From Flavobacterium marginilacus (lineage in GTDB: Bacteria > Bacteroidota > Bacteroidia > Flavobacteriales > Flavobacteriaceae), in the NCBI RefSeq assembly GCF_026870155.1, contig NZ_CP113975.1, positions 4,278,001 to 4,342,000 on the forward strand: 64,000 bases of DNA, given 5' to 3'. Positions 38,454 to 48,237 of the stretch are shown here, one piece after another. The translations under genes were made by a program, and so were the position numbers. The notes under the pieces were generated by a model. The model saw nothing but the letters and a program-made list of their open reading frames with translations. It made no database searches and was not told the DNA's origin. Numbering within the stretch: the stretch's first letter is position 1; each line of letters begins with the position of its first letter.

Positions 38454-41400
38454 TCAGCCGTTAATTAGTTTGCTTGGAGGAAATCCAAACTGTTTTTTAA
38501 AACACCGGCTAAAATACAAAGGATCATTGAAGCCGACTAACTCTGTTACTTCAGAAACATTATATCTTTTTGTTTTGAGAAGCTGTGCTGCTTTTTTCAG
38601 ACGAATCGTTCTGATAAACTCATTTGGTGCCAAATCTGTAAGTTCTTTTATTTTTCGGTACAGCTTTGAAGAGCTTACTCCAAGTTTATCACACAGAAAT
38701 TCTGTAGACAAATCAATTTCGTCCAGATTGTCATTTATCAGAGCAGTAATTTTGGTCATAAATTCTTCATCGATAGGAGAATGTGTCAATAAACCCACCT
38801 TGCTTTCTACTTCGCCGGAGAATTTTTCCTTTAATTCTAATCTTGACTTAATAATATTCTCGATAACTGTTTTAAGCAGTGAAGGCTCAAATGGTTTCAC
38901 AAGATAACCATCTGCGCCAATGCCATATCCTTTTACCTTATCTTCATTTTCAGAAAGTGCTGTTAGTAAAACCACTGGAATGTGACTGATAAACTCATCT
39001 TTTTTTAATTCTTCGCAAAAATCAAGTCCGTTCATAACCGGCATCATGACATCTGCAACACACAGAATTGGTTTTACCTGTCTGCAGATTTTCAGTCCTT
39101 CCATTCCATTTTCTGCATCATAAACTTTGTAATAATCAGACAGATAATCAACCAAATATTTCCTTAGTTCCGTGTTATCTTCAACCACTAATATTTTTTG
39201 TTTCATCTCCGTATTCTGCAGAATTTTCTTCACGGTCTTTTCGGGAAGAGACATACTCTGATTGTCATTTTTCAGAATATATTCGAATACTTCTTTGTCA
39301 TTATAAAAACTGCGGTCAATTGGAATTTCAACTGTAAATACACTGCCGCTTCCCGGAGTACTATCTACTTTAATAGTTCCTTTATGAAGTGTTACCAATG
39401 ATCTTACCAATGACAGACCAATTCCTGAACCCGTATTATCAGTTTTACTGCTGCTAACCTGATAAAAACGTTTGAAAATTTTCTCCTGGCTCTTTAACGG
39501 AATTCCTATTCCATTGTCACTTACTTCAATAACTAATTTGTTTTCTTCTTTTAATCGGATAAACAAATCAACGTTTCCATATTTATTGGTAAATTTCAAT
39601 GCATTAGACAAAAGATTGTATAAAATTTTATCATACTTATCATTATCCACCCAGCCTCTTATATGGTCATTTTCTGTATTAAAAGTCAAGACAATATTTT
39701 TATTGAAAGCCATTTCTTTGAAAGAATCAAAGATATTTTTAGAATAGGTAACAATATCTGTCTCCGAAGCTTTAAGTTTTAATTCCCCTGCCTGTGCTCT
39801 TCTAAAATCCAGTACCTGATTGACCAGATTTAACATTCTGCTGGCATTCTGATGAATCAGATTATACCTGCTCTTTTGATATTCGCTTGCATTCCCTTCC
39901 TCCATCAATTGTTTGGCGGGGCCCAAAATCAGTGTCAAAGGCGTTCTTAACTCATGAGAGATATTGGTAAAAAAACGAAGCTTTTCATTGTTCAGTTTAA
40001 TATCCTGCTCCCTGTTTATTTTTTCAGTAAGTAATTCCTGTTTTAATCTGATACGGTTTCTGATTTCTTTTCTAACGAAATAAAAACCGACAGATAACAG
40101 CACTAAAAATAACAGCAAAGCTATTGGTGTCAGCCAGAAAGGAGGATGTATTACTATTTTATAAGAAGCAGCCTTGCTCCAATGTCCGTCACTGTTGCTG
40201 GACATTATTTTAAACACATAACTGCCCGGATAAAGGTTGGTATACTGCACGGTTCTTGAGTTGCTGTTTGCAGTAATCCAGTTTTTATCAAAGCCTTCCA
40301 GCATATACTGAAACTTATTCAATTTTTCGTTTGCAAATGACGGAGCCGAAAACTGGAGCGAAAAATTGCGGTTTCTATAATCCAGTTCAATCTCCCTGCC
40401 GTAATTTAAATCATTAACCAATGGAATCTGTCCGTTAATTTCCATTCCCGGAAGTACTTCTTCATTCTGAATTTTGAATTCGGTAACTATAGGGCTGGGC
40501 GACCAGTTATTTTTTTTCATCGTATGAGGAGAAAAATAAATAATACCGTTTTTGCCTCCTAAATAGATTTTCGAATCATTAAAATTGAAAAAACCGCTTG
40601 AACTAAATACATCTAATCTATTACCGCTATTGACATGATAAATATTAATATCTTTCAAATTGTATTTTACCCATGCAATACTGTTATTATTGATATTTAA
40701 CCATAAATCCCCTTTGGAATCCAGCAGTATATCTGTAATCCACTTTCCATTTAGTTCCTTGAGATGAGTAACTGCTTTGAATTTGTTTTTTGAAGGCTCA
40801 TAAATACACAGACCATAGCGGGTAGAAGCCCATACCTTTCCTTTTTTATCTATTAAAACATCGCTGACATTATCGTCGTATGGTATTCCGTTTTCTCTTT
40901 TAGAAAGCGACTTATAGGTATCTATTTTGCTTGATACAGTGTTGTACCTCACTACACCGGTTTCTGTGGCAAACCAAATATTGTTCTGATTGTCTTTTTC
41001 TATGGCATTGATTTGAAAACCTGGCAGTAATTTACCTTTCGAGACTTGAACTTCCAAGGTATTAGTGTTTATCACAACTGCTCCTTCGCCAAAAGAACCG
41101 ACCATCATTGCTTGCGGTCCTATTTTACAAAAAGCAAATAATGCTGCCGATTCGAAACCTAAACTAATTTCTTTTGAAGAATTGGTAAGATAATTATAAA
41201 CCAGCAGATTGCCATTCCAAAGACCGCAGTAAAAAATCTTCCCATCTTCCGAATAAATGCTGGCAATATCCTTATCACTATTATACAATGGCTTGAAAAC
41301 ATTGCCATTCGAGATAAAAAGTCCATTATGGCTGGTTGTAACAATCACCTTATTATCATAGGTCTTGGCAAATCCTCTTATGCGGGGAGCCTGATTGCCT

Positions 41401-42485
41401 ATGTAATGTGATATATCTTTGTTGATTGTAAACTGATTTTCATAAGGATCGTATTTATCCAGTCCGTCTTCGGTTCCTATCCAAAGTACTCCTGAAGCAT
41501 CAAAATATAATGCCGAAACCAAATTATCAACTATAGATGTTTCTTCTGACAATATAGAATAATACCATTTATAATAGCCTTTCTGAATATCTTCCAATTG
41601 ATTGCAAACGAGTAATCCTCCTAAAGTTCCCACCCAGTATTTACCATCGGGAGCTTGGGCAACAGACAAAAAATACGGGCCTAAACTTCCTCTAATCTCT
41701 TTGTTTTCAATATACAGGTTTACAAATTGATTAGTATTTTTATCCAATTTATAAAGCCCTTGGCGTGTTCCAACAAAAATATCCGACTTGGCATCCTGAT
41801 AAATAAAATTGACGTATGGATTCTTCTCATTCGAATGAGGAACAGTAAGCGTATAATCATTAATTTTTACGATTGCACCTTTGGTGTCCATTGTTATTTT
41901 GGCCACAGATCCTTTTTCATAACTGCCTATCCAGATATTCCCGCTTCTGTCTTCAAAAATTTCTTTTACATATTCAAAACCCTTTATCGGAATCTTTTCA
42001 AATCTATTTTCCTTCAAAAAAAACAGATAAACACCCTTGGTTTTAGTACCTACCCAAACTCTTTTAAATTTATCTACATATACAGAACGAATTTCTTCTT
42101 CGGGCAGACTATTTGAATCTTCTTTTTTGGAGAAAAAAGTGGTAAAAACCTGCGTGTCCAATTTGAAAAGAGTCAAGCCTTTTCTAGTACCTATCCATAA
42201 ATTGTTTGATTCTTCATCGAGTTCCAATGCCGTGATATCATCATTGTATAGTTTATTTGCACTAGCGGAAGAACTCATGTAATTTTTAAATTGATAACCA
42301 TCGAAACGATTCAATCCAGAGAAAGTACCCAGCCATAAAAAACCTTTTTTATCCTGAACTATATGCCTAACGGAATTATGAGACAAACCATTGTTGTCGT
42401 TATAATGCGTAAACTTTATATTCTGAGAATAAGAATAATAAAAAGTAAATAGACAAAGGAATACTATAAACAGATTTTTCTTCAT
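38454..42485 (-). CDS. Hybrid two-component system regulator (HTCS)
   Basis: 1343 residues, one-polypeptide sensor and regulator. A signal peptide or anchor (1-20) precedes a periplasmic sensor of repeated reg_prop propeller units with WIGT/WVGT motifs (about 40-660) and a Y_Y_Y domain (about 695-780). Then come a TM helix (about 783-804), histidine kinase with His844 in NISHELRTPLTL, ATPase with NLLSNALKF and GSGIGLSLV, receiver domain with Asp1145 in VADVMMPVMNG, and a C-terminal AraC-type DNA-binding domain (about 1245-1343, VGFNDPLYFSRCFKKQFG). It should sense an oligosaccharide in the periplasm and activate the surrounding genes. It is flanked by inositol oxygenase and metallophosphoesterase genes. 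Full length, all catalytic residues present. Confidence 0.95.
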   Translation of the reverse strand: MKKNLFIVFLCLFTFYYSYSQNIKFTHYNDNNGLSHNSVRHIVQDKKGFLWLGTFSGLNRFDGYQFKNYMSSSASANKLYNDDITALELDEESNNLWIGTRKGLTLFKLDTQVFTTFFSKKEDSNSLPEEEIRSVYVDKFKRVWVGTKTKGVYLFFLKENRFEKIPIKGFEYVKEIFEDRSGNIWIGSYEKGSVAKITMDTKGAIVKINDYTLTVPHSNEKNPYVNFIYQDAKSDIFVGTRQGLYKLDKNTNQFVNLYIENKEIRGSLGPYFLSVAQAPDGKYWVGTLGGLLVCNQLEDIQKGYYKWYYSILSEETSIVDNLVSALYFDASGVLWIGTEDGLDKYDPYENQFTINKDISHYIGNQAPRIRGFAKTYDNKVIVTTSHNGLFISNGNVFKPLYNSDKDIASIYSEDGKIFYCGLWNGNLLVYNYLTNSSKEISLGFESAALFAFCKIGPQAMMVGSFGEGAVVINTNTLEVQVSKGKLLPGFQINAIEKDNQNNIWFATETGVVRYNTVSSKIDTYKSLSKRENGIPYDDNVSDVLIDKKGKVWASTRYGLCIYEPSKNKFKAVTHLKELNGKWITDILLDSKGDLWLNINNNSIAWVKYNLKDINIYHVNSGNRLDVFSSSGFFNFNDSKIYLGGKNGIIYFSPHTMKKNNWSPSPIVTEFKIQNEEVLPGMEINGQIPLVNDLNYGREIELDYRNRNFSLQFSAPSFANEKLNKFQYMLEGFDKNWITANSNSRTVQYTNLYPGSYVFKIMSSNSDGHWSKAASYKIVIHPPFWLTPIALLLFLVLLSVGFYFVRKEIRNRIRLKQELLTEKINREQDIKLNNEKLRFFTNISHELRTPLTLILGPAKQLMEEGNASEYQKSRYNLIHQNASRMLNLVNQVLDFRRAQAGELKLKASETDIVTYSKNIFDSFKEMAFNKNIVLTFNTENDHIRGWVDNDKYDKILYNLLSNALKFTNKYGNVDLFIRLKEENKLVIEVSDNGIGIPLKSQEKIFKRFYQVSSSKTDNTGSGIGLSLVRSLVTLHKGTIKVDSTPGSGSVFTVEIPIDRSFYNDKEVFEYILKNDNQSMSLPEKTVKKILQNTEMKQKILVVEDNTELRKYLVDYLSDYYKVYDAENGMEGLKICRQVKPILCVADVMMPVMNGLDFCEELKKDEFISHIPVVLLTALSENEDKVKGYGIGADGYLVKPFEPSLLKTVIENIIKSRLELKEKFSGEVESKVGLLTHSPIDEEFMTKITALINDNLDEIDLSTEFLCDKLGVSSSKLYRKIKELTDLAPNEFIRTIRLKKAAQLLKTKRYNVSEVTELVGFNDPLYFSRCFKKQFGFPPSKLING

Positions 42486-42538
42486 AACATTGAATTATCA
42501 ATACAATATACTGATTTTTAACCAGTAATCATTATTTT

Positions 42539-44368
42539 TTAAGGATTTATTTTTTCTATCTGATTGGTTTTCAGATTAATTTTAAAATGATCGGACGGTT
42601 TTCCATTCATGGTTTTCAGCATTATTTCTGCCCATAAAACCAGCTTCGCATTATCTGTTTTTTCTAACTGCCCGCATACTAATTGATACTGTTTTAATCT
42701 TTTGACACCAATTCCGGGAATGGCCAATTCATCTGCGTTTTTTAACCTGTAAAAATCAAAAATCATATCAAAACCAGTCCATGATTCAAAATCTTTAACA
42801 GTTAAATTATTAGAAGCTAATTGTTTTTCAAAAGCAGCGGCATTATTATTAATCTGCAATAAATCTTTCCCGGAAAGTTTCAAGACAGATGCTAAAAAAT
42901 CTGTCGGAAAATCTTCAGGCAAAAACCGAAGACGCACTAATTCTTTCAGGTGCCATTTTGTGAAATCTTCATAATCCTTGGCTTTCAGAATGTCTTTATT
43001 CCAAATCGCAGGTTTTTTTATATTTTGCAGATAAGCATATTCTTCTTCATAAAAAGGGAATAAGCTATTAAATTTTGGAACAGAACCCACAACAACCGTT
43101 TCCACTTCTACTGCTGCAGCCGAATGTATAGTGAGTATCTTATAAGCCGGCATATAAGCTGCCAGAGACGGTGTCTGGATATTAAATAAAGTATTGCCTT
43201 TGGCAGTTGTCCGCACTCCTGTATCATTAATGTGCATATGGCCGCCAAAATGAATCTGAATACCTGCATCCGCAAATGCCTGTGCGACTTCTTCATTTGG
43301 AACTCTTGCCAGCTGCATTTTATCGGAACCAAAAAGAAGTTTCATTTCTGCTGAAGCATCATCGTTGAAATCAACCATCGGATAATGACTGAAAGCAATA
43401 AGAACTTTTCCTTTCCGTTTTGCTTCTGCCGAAACTTTCTTTACCCATTGTATTAAATGTTTTTTATAAATAAGCACATTGTTATAGCCTATGCTTGCTC
43501 CCGAAAAATCATGTGGATCATTCGGCAGACCTGATAATTTTTCGTTTGGGACATACGCATTAGCATCTATTGCCAAGAGCCAAATTCCTTTTATGGGTTC
43601 AACCAGATAACTCGCATCCGGAAGGAATAAATTAGTGTTTTTTACTGGATAAATTCGTTTTTCTAAAATAGATTCTTTTAAAGCTTTATCAAAATTATAG
43701 CTTTCATAACTATAAGTTGAGAAAGGTGTCTCCCAATACAGAAATTCTTTTTTTGGATAAAAACCAAAATTCGCCATTTCACTCAGAGTCTCTTTGTAGC
43801 CGCCATTTTTTATATCGGATGTGATGATGGGTTCCAATTGATTTTCTTTCGGCTTCAAAATACTTTTAGAACTGCTGATGATTTGTTCTTTACCGTCTTT
43901 GCCTAAAAAATCAGTTTTAGCAGCCTCTTGTGCAAAAGGCTTAGGAGCATCATGATTTCCTGTAGTTACAAAAAATGACATGCCGTATTTTTTAGAATAT
44001 TCGTCCAATATTTTTCTTAATCCTCTAATATGCACAGGCTGTCCGTCATCGCTGAAATCACCTGGAAGTACCACGAGCTTAATTCCTCTTTTGGAAATAT
44101 CATTCAGAGCATCCAAAAAGGCAAAATAGTTTTCATTAAAAATTCGGGTAGAATGCAGCTGGGAGTCCATCGTCCTGATATTCGCATACTCGCCCGTAAC
44201 CGGATTTTTAATTCCCTGGTAATTATTATCTTCAAATTTTGCAAAAATATCCTGCAGATGAACATCAGCTATAAAAGCAATCTTTACAGATGCTTTTCTT
44301 TCCTGCTGCTGTGATTTACAGGCATAGAAAGAAAACAGCAGTAATAACAAACTTGATATTCTTAACAT
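42539..44368 (-). CDS. Metallophosphoesterase lipoprotein
   Basis: 609 residues. The N-terminus MLRISSLLLLLFSFYACKSQ is a lipoprotein signal with Cys at about residue 17. All calcineurin-type metallophosphoesterase motifs are present: IAFIADVHLQD (DxH), LPGDFSDDG (GDxxD-like), VTTGNHDAP (GNHD), AFSHYPM and IHFGGHMHIND (GHxH). It is therefore a two-metal phosphatase anchored in the periplasm or outer membrane. The C-terminal 200 residues are helical and unassigned. It directly precedes (downstream of) a PI-PLC-like gene, so phosphate removal from inositol phosphates or phosphorylated sugars is a plausible role. Confidence 0.9.
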   Translation of the reverse strand: MLRISSLLLLLFSFYACKSQQQERKASVKIAFIADVHLQDIFAKFEDNNYQGIKNPVTGEYANIRTMDSQLHSTRIFNENYFAFLDALNDISKRGIKLVVLPGDFSDDGQPVHIRGLRKILDEYSKKYGMSFFVTTGNHDAPKPFAQEAAKTDFLGKDGKEQIISSSKSILKPKENQLEPIITSDIKNGGYKETLSEMANFGFYPKKEFLYWETPFSTYSYESYNFDKALKESILEKRIYPVKNTNLFLPDASYLVEPIKGIWLLAIDANAYVPNEKLSGLPNDPHDFSGASIGYNNVLIYKKHLIQWVKKVSAEAKRKGKVLIAFSHYPMVDFNDDASAEMKLLFGSDKMQLARVPNEEVAQAFADAGIQIHFGGHMHINDTGVRTTAKGNTLFNIQTPSLAAYMPAYKILTIHSAAAVEVETVVVGSVPKFNSLFPFYEEEYAYLQNIKKPAIWNKDILKAKDYEDFTKWHLKELVRLRFLPEDFPTDFLASVLKLSGKDLLQINNNAAAFEKQLASNNLTVKDFESWTGFDMIFDFYRLKNADELAIPGIGVKRLKQYQLVCGQLEKTDNAKLVLWAEIMLKTMNGKPSDHFKINLKTNQIEKINP

Positions 44369-44415
44369 ATAATTTTAGTTTTACTGGAAATATTATCAAT
44401 ATTAATTTTTCTTCC

Positions 44416-44481
44416 ACCATTAAGACATGAAGGCTCATTATGAAGCGGACAATACCTTAATTTTCCTAATCTCTTAATGGT
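44416..44481. repeat. Palindromic dispersed repeat, family A, copy 2
   Basis: 66 bp with the same perfect ends as 30867-30933: ACCATTAAG (44416-44424) and CTTAATGGT (44473-44481), and shared core segments such as ACCTTAATTTTCC. It lies between the PI-PLC-like stop and the metallophosphoesterase start. Confidence 0.8.
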
Positions 44482-44553
44482 CCAAAGATTTTAAAATTCT
44501 TTTTCTTATTTTGATTTGACACAAATACCATAAGAATCATAATTTTAATTACA

Positions 44554-45624
44554 TTATTTTATTCGTTCAAAAGTATTGTTCTCAAAGGAAATTCTAAAAT
44601 CCGATTTAAATAATTTACTTGGCAGATAATAATCGGTTGAAATAACTTGTGCTCCTGATGCTTTGGCTTTTTCAAACGAAGTATAATCATTAGTTCTAGC
44701 CTGCCTGGTATCCGAATCGGCTCTGGTACGAACCATATAGCCTTTGGCAACTAATTCCTTAATATAGTCAAAATCCTTGATTGGGTCATTTATAATCCGG
44801 AACGCTGCTTCGGGATTCCCCTCTTTGCTATTAACGAATAAAACTCTGTTTTTTAATGACGGATGATTCTCTAAATACCGATTGATTTTATCTTCTTTTT
44901 CGTCTAATACAAAAAGAAAACGTCCTTTTACATCTTTCAATTCAGGCCAGCCTTTTTTTAGAACTGCTTCTTCCAAAGTTTTGTATTTTCCTCTAACCAA
45001 ATCTGGTGTAATAAGCTGTTTATTAGAAAAAACACTTTTTATTTCTATATCAATGCTGTCCAAAGCTTTTGCGGTAAAAGGTAACGGTTTACGCAATTTT
45101 TCAATAACATCATCTTTTGTGTTCATCAAAATAAAAATCGGGGTGTGATTCGGGTGTTTATCAGACCATTTTTTCAGCGCCAATAAGCCTTCCCTAAACA
45201 ATAGATAATGACTTCTAAAATCAATAGCCTGAATATGGAACATCTTTAAACCTGGCTTTTTAAGTTTTTGCTCTTTATCAAAAGCCATAGGTTCCTGCCC
45301 TAAATTTTTCACTATTTCCAGGCCTTTTGGATTCGAGTAATAGCCACCGTTGGGGTCATATAAAACATCCAGTTCTAAATTTCGCAAACCTAAATCGAGC
45401 TGCTCTTCCAAAGGAATATGGCTGTACTGCAGCGATTTTGCCCGTGAAGAATCCAGTTTAAACAAATAATTAAACAAAGGTTCTTCAATAGCGATTTTAT
45501 AAGAGTTATGACTGCCGATAACCTGAATGTCATTAAGGCGGACACCATCATTTGAAAAACCGCAGATGAAGATGCCTAAAATTAATAGAGCAGGATAATA
45601 TTTTCGGATATTTACTGTTTTCAT
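44554..45624 (-). CDS. Secreted PI-PLC-like phosphodiesterase
   Basis: 356 residues with an N-terminal signal sequence (about 1-24). DIQVIGSHNSYKIAIEEPL carries the first catalytic His of the PLC-like phosphodiesterase barrel. LGLRNLELDVLYDPNG supplies the metal-binding Glu/Asp, and KMFHIQAIDFRSHY the second His. This fits the Ca2+-dependent phosphoinositide phospholipase C (PI-PLC-C1-like) family, which releases inositol phosphate from phosphatidylinositol-type lipids. It is adjacent to a GH28 gene upstream (0-bp gap) and a metallophosphoesterase gene downstream. Together with inositol oxygenase this suggests handling of inositol lipids. The lipid substrate is not proven. Confidence 0.85.
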   Translation of the reverse strand: MKTVNIRKYYPALLILGIFICGFSNDGVRLNDIQVIGSHNSYKIAIEEPLFNYLFKLDSSRAKSLQYSHIPLEEQLDLGLRNLELDVLYDPNGGYYSNPKGLEIVKNLGQEPMAFDKEQKLKKPGLKMFHIQAIDFRSHYLLFREGLLALKKWSDKHPNHTPIFILMNTKDDVIEKLRKPLPFTAKALDSIDIEIKSVFSNKQLITPDLVRGKYKTLEEAVLKKGWPELKDVKGRFLFVLDEKEDKINRYLENHPSLKNRVLFVNSKEGNPEAAFRIINDPIKDFDYIKELVAKGYMVRTRADSDTRQARTNDYTSFEKAKASGAQVISTDYYLPSKLFKSDFRISFENNTFERIK

Positions 45625-47208
45625 TTAGTTCTTAATTTCTATTGTTTGTTCTAATAACTGATCTTCTAAGACTGCTGAAATTACATTCTTAAAGACAAGC
45701 TGTTTCTGCTTTTCTTTCGGAAGATTTATGGCTTCCATTTTTAAGTTTTGAACACCATCAAATACAAATGCTGGTCTGAAATCAGCATCCGCTAATGTCA
45801 GTTTGATGTTTTTCATTGTTATCCCATTGGCATGTCTCACATAAAAACCATATGCAGGCAATTCACCAAACATCGAAAATTCAGGATAATCCTTTACTGC
45901 TTCCGGCACTTTATTTAATCGGTTTAACGGAATATAAGCCATTCCTTTTGTTGCTCTTCCTGGATAATTTATTTCGATGTTTTCTAAAGTTACATTTTCA
46001 ACTGCATAACCTTCCAAACCAACTATTGAAGCAGGAAAAGGATTGTGAAAAAAATCAACCTCTGGTCCTCTCAAATCATAATTGTCATCGGGCCGACCAA
46101 ATGGTACTTGCACTTTTATATTTTTTAGAAATACATTTTTTATATTTCCCGGTTTTTCGCCAGTACGCTGTCCTAAACGTATAAAAATGGCATTACCTGT
46201 ATTTACTGCTTCTATGTTTGAAACATTAATGCTTTCAATAAAAGCACCATCAACAGATTCTATTGCAATGGCAGAACGAAAAGTATCGAAAACCTTAATA
46301 TCTTTAATGGTCACATTTTTAAATCCGCCAAAAGAAGCAGTTCCAAACTTTATAGCACTGGCACTGGATTTAATGGTACAATTGGCAATATATACCGAAT
46401 CATTACAATATCCTGGATAGTATGATTTTAAACAAATACCATCATCTGCGGCGTTTATATCGCAATTGACAACTTTAACATTTCTACAATCTGTGATATC
46501 TATTCCGTCGTTGTTCCAATACGAGCGGTTCACAATTGTAAGATTATTGAGCGTAAGATTGCTGCATAATTCAAAAGACAATCCCCAGCAGGATGCCTCT
46601 CCTGCTTTCAGGTCTTCGACCAAAACATTGTCACATTGTGAAAAACGAAATAATTTGGGCCTCATGGTTTCATTTGGCCTGTTTCTGCGAATGCTGTATT
46701 TTAGGTCAACAGCAATCCCTGCATGATGAAGGCTGTCAATATTCAAGGCCAGCTTTAGTCCCTGACCATCAATTGTACCTTTACCTTTAAGCGCAATATT
46801 ATTTGCTTTATGGGCTATAATTAAAGCCATCTGGGAGTTGTCATCTTTTTTTGGAGAATCAGGGCGTCCTTCAAAAGCCATATTCGGATAATCTTTGGGA
46901 TTTGTACTTCCCAGCAGTACCGAACCTTCCTCAAAATATAAGGTTACATTGCTTTTTAAAATAATACTCCCTGACAAAAAGATCCCTTTGGGAAAAATTA
47001 CACGGCCACCTTTATTTTTAAAAGCCGCATCAACTGCATTTTGGATAGCAATTGTATTAAGCGTTTTACCATTTGGTTTTGAACCATAATCCGTGATAAG
47101 AAATTCTTTTTGGGATTTAATGCTTTTTTGCGCTGTGCAAATAAAACCAAATGAAAAAAGACCCATCAATAAAGCCAAAAAAAACGGTTTTAGTTTAATT
47201 TTTAACAT
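45625..47208 (-). CDS. Secreted GH28 family enzyme (paralogue of 29240 gene)
   Basis: 527 residues with signal peptide (MLKIKLKPFFLALLMGLFSFGFICTAQ would be its span). The beta-helix carries YWNNDGIDITDCRNV, INAADDGICLKSY, SSASAIKFGTASFGG and FRSAIAIESVDGAFI, matching the GH28 catalytic region. It is very similar to the gene at 29240-30805, including PFGRPD(D/I)xYDLRGPEVD stretches. Its stop abuts the PI-PLC-like start, so the two are co-transcribed. Role: exo-acting polygalacturonase or rhamnogalacturonan hydrolase. Why a GH28 enzyme is coupled to a phospholipase is unexplained; it may simply serve glucuronate- or galacturonate-containing glycans. Confidence 0.9.
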   Translation of the reverse strand: MLKIKLKPFFLALLMGLFSFGFICTAQKSIKSQKEFLITDYGSKPNGKTLNTIAIQNAVDAAFKNKGGRVIFPKGIFLSGSIILKSNVTLYFEEGSVLLGSTNPKDYPNMAFEGRPDSPKKDDNSQMALIIAHKANNIALKGKGTIDGQGLKLALNIDSLHHAGIAVDLKYSIRRNRPNETMRPKLFRFSQCDNVLVEDLKAGEASCWGLSFELCSNLTLNNLTIVNRSYWNNDGIDITDCRNVKVVNCDINAADDGICLKSYYPGYCNDSVYIANCTIKSSASAIKFGTASFGGFKNVTIKDIKVFDTFRSAIAIESVDGAFIESINVSNIEAVNTGNAIFIRLGQRTGEKPGNIKNVFLKNIKVQVPFGRPDDNYDLRGPEVDFFHNPFPASIVGLEGYAVENVTLENIEINYPGRATKGMAYIPLNRLNKVPEAVKDYPEFSMFGELPAYGFYVRHANGITMKNIKLTLADADFRPAFVFDGVQNLKMEAINLPKEKQKQLVFKNVISAVLEDQLLEQTIEIKN

Positions 47209-47294
47209 ATTATTCTTTTATTATTTTACAATTCAAACAAGAACATACTAAACTAAAACTGTTTTTCATTGGCTTAAATTAAAGGACAATCAGT

Positions 47295-48152
47295 CTATTT
47301 TATATAGGCTTCTAATTTATCCAATGTGTTTAGTTCCTGCTCTCTTTCGCTTGAAGATATAATTTTTGTTTCTAAAGATACCGTTGGCTTAGAAATCATC
47401 AGATACTGAGTTCCGTCATCTGTATTTTTTACATAATCTTTAGGATTGTACTTTATTGCAGCTCCAATTCCTATAACCTCAGCAGCTACGTCTTCTGGGT
47501 GTTTTCCCCATACAGCGATATAATCAGCTCCTTTTTTAGTTTCAAAACCTTTGAAATAATTTACTCCGGTAGCAAACTGCACTTTTTCTCCAGTTAAGCT
47601 GACTGCTTCCACTTTGGCTTCTCTTTTTCCAGAAAATACAGTAACACGAATCAGAATATCTACTTTTTTCCCTTTGTAAGGCACACCTCTGGAAATCATT
47701 TCCATCCATGAAGTATTTTCTGTTTTACCTACTCTGGCCAAACGGTTGGTAACCGGATTCAGCGGTACTATCTTTTCTCCGTCCCAAAGTTTTACGCCTC
47801 CCAGACCTACAGTATTAGCAACTTTATAATAATCAGCTCCCCATCCTTCTTTTTGCTGTTCCGGGGTTGGATACCATTGAGCTTTTTTCAGCTCTAATCC
47901 TGCTTTTGCTTTATTATAAACATCGATAGCCACTTTATCGCTGAAATAAATTCTCAATGCCATCCATTCGTTTTCAATAGCTGGTCCATGATGCCCGATT
48001 GTCTTGTATAAATCCCCTGATTCTGAACCGATATCTGTCAGATAGGTTATTTTTTCTGATTTTTCGGCCTTCATATACAAACTGGTGTCCGTATTATTTT
48101 GTCCAAAACAAATACAGCAGAACAGTAAAGCGACAATAAATGATAATTTCAT
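47295..48152 (-). CDS. DUF4861 family secreted protein
   Basis: 285 residues with signal peptide (MKLSFIVALLFCCICFGQ). The mature part contains IGHHGPAIENEWMALRIYFSDKVAIDVYNKAK and GWGADYYKVANTVGLGGVKLWDGEKIVPL, features of the DUF4861 family found in polysaccharide utilisation loci for uronic-acid glycans. Beta-rich, no recognised catalytic motif; some relatives may be lyases or hydrolases of unsaturated uronides. It lies 86 bp from the GH28 gene and next to a lyase-like protein on the same strand. Confidence 0.8.
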   Translation of the reverse strand: MKLSFIVALLFCCICFGQNNTDTSLYMKAEKSEKITYLTDIGSESGDLYKTIGHHGPAIENEWMALRIYFSDKVAIDVYNKAKAGLELKKAQWYPTPEQQKEGWGADYYKVANTVGLGGVKLWDGEKIVPLNPVTNRLARVGKTENTSWMEMISRGVPYKGKKVDILIRVTVFSGKREAKVEAVSLTGEKVQFATGVNYFKGFETKKGADYIAVWGKHPEDVAAEVIGIGAAIKYNPKDYVKNTDDGTQYLMISKPTVSLETKIISSSEREQELNTLDKLEAYIK

Positions 48153-48175
48153 AATTTCAATTATTTTATGGATTA

Positions 48176-48200
48176 GTTTTAATTTTCGTAAAATTAAAAC
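48176..48200. promoter_or_regulatory. Perfect AT-rich palindrome between lyase-like and DUF4861 genes
   Basis: GTTTTAATTTT (48176-48186) and AAAATTAAAAC (48190-48200) form an 11-bp perfect stem with a 3-nt loop. On this strand there is no clear T-run after it, so an operator or weak terminator are both possible. Confidence 0.5.
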
Positions 48201-48237
48201 AACCTTTCAAAAATGCATGAAAAATTCCTTTATATTA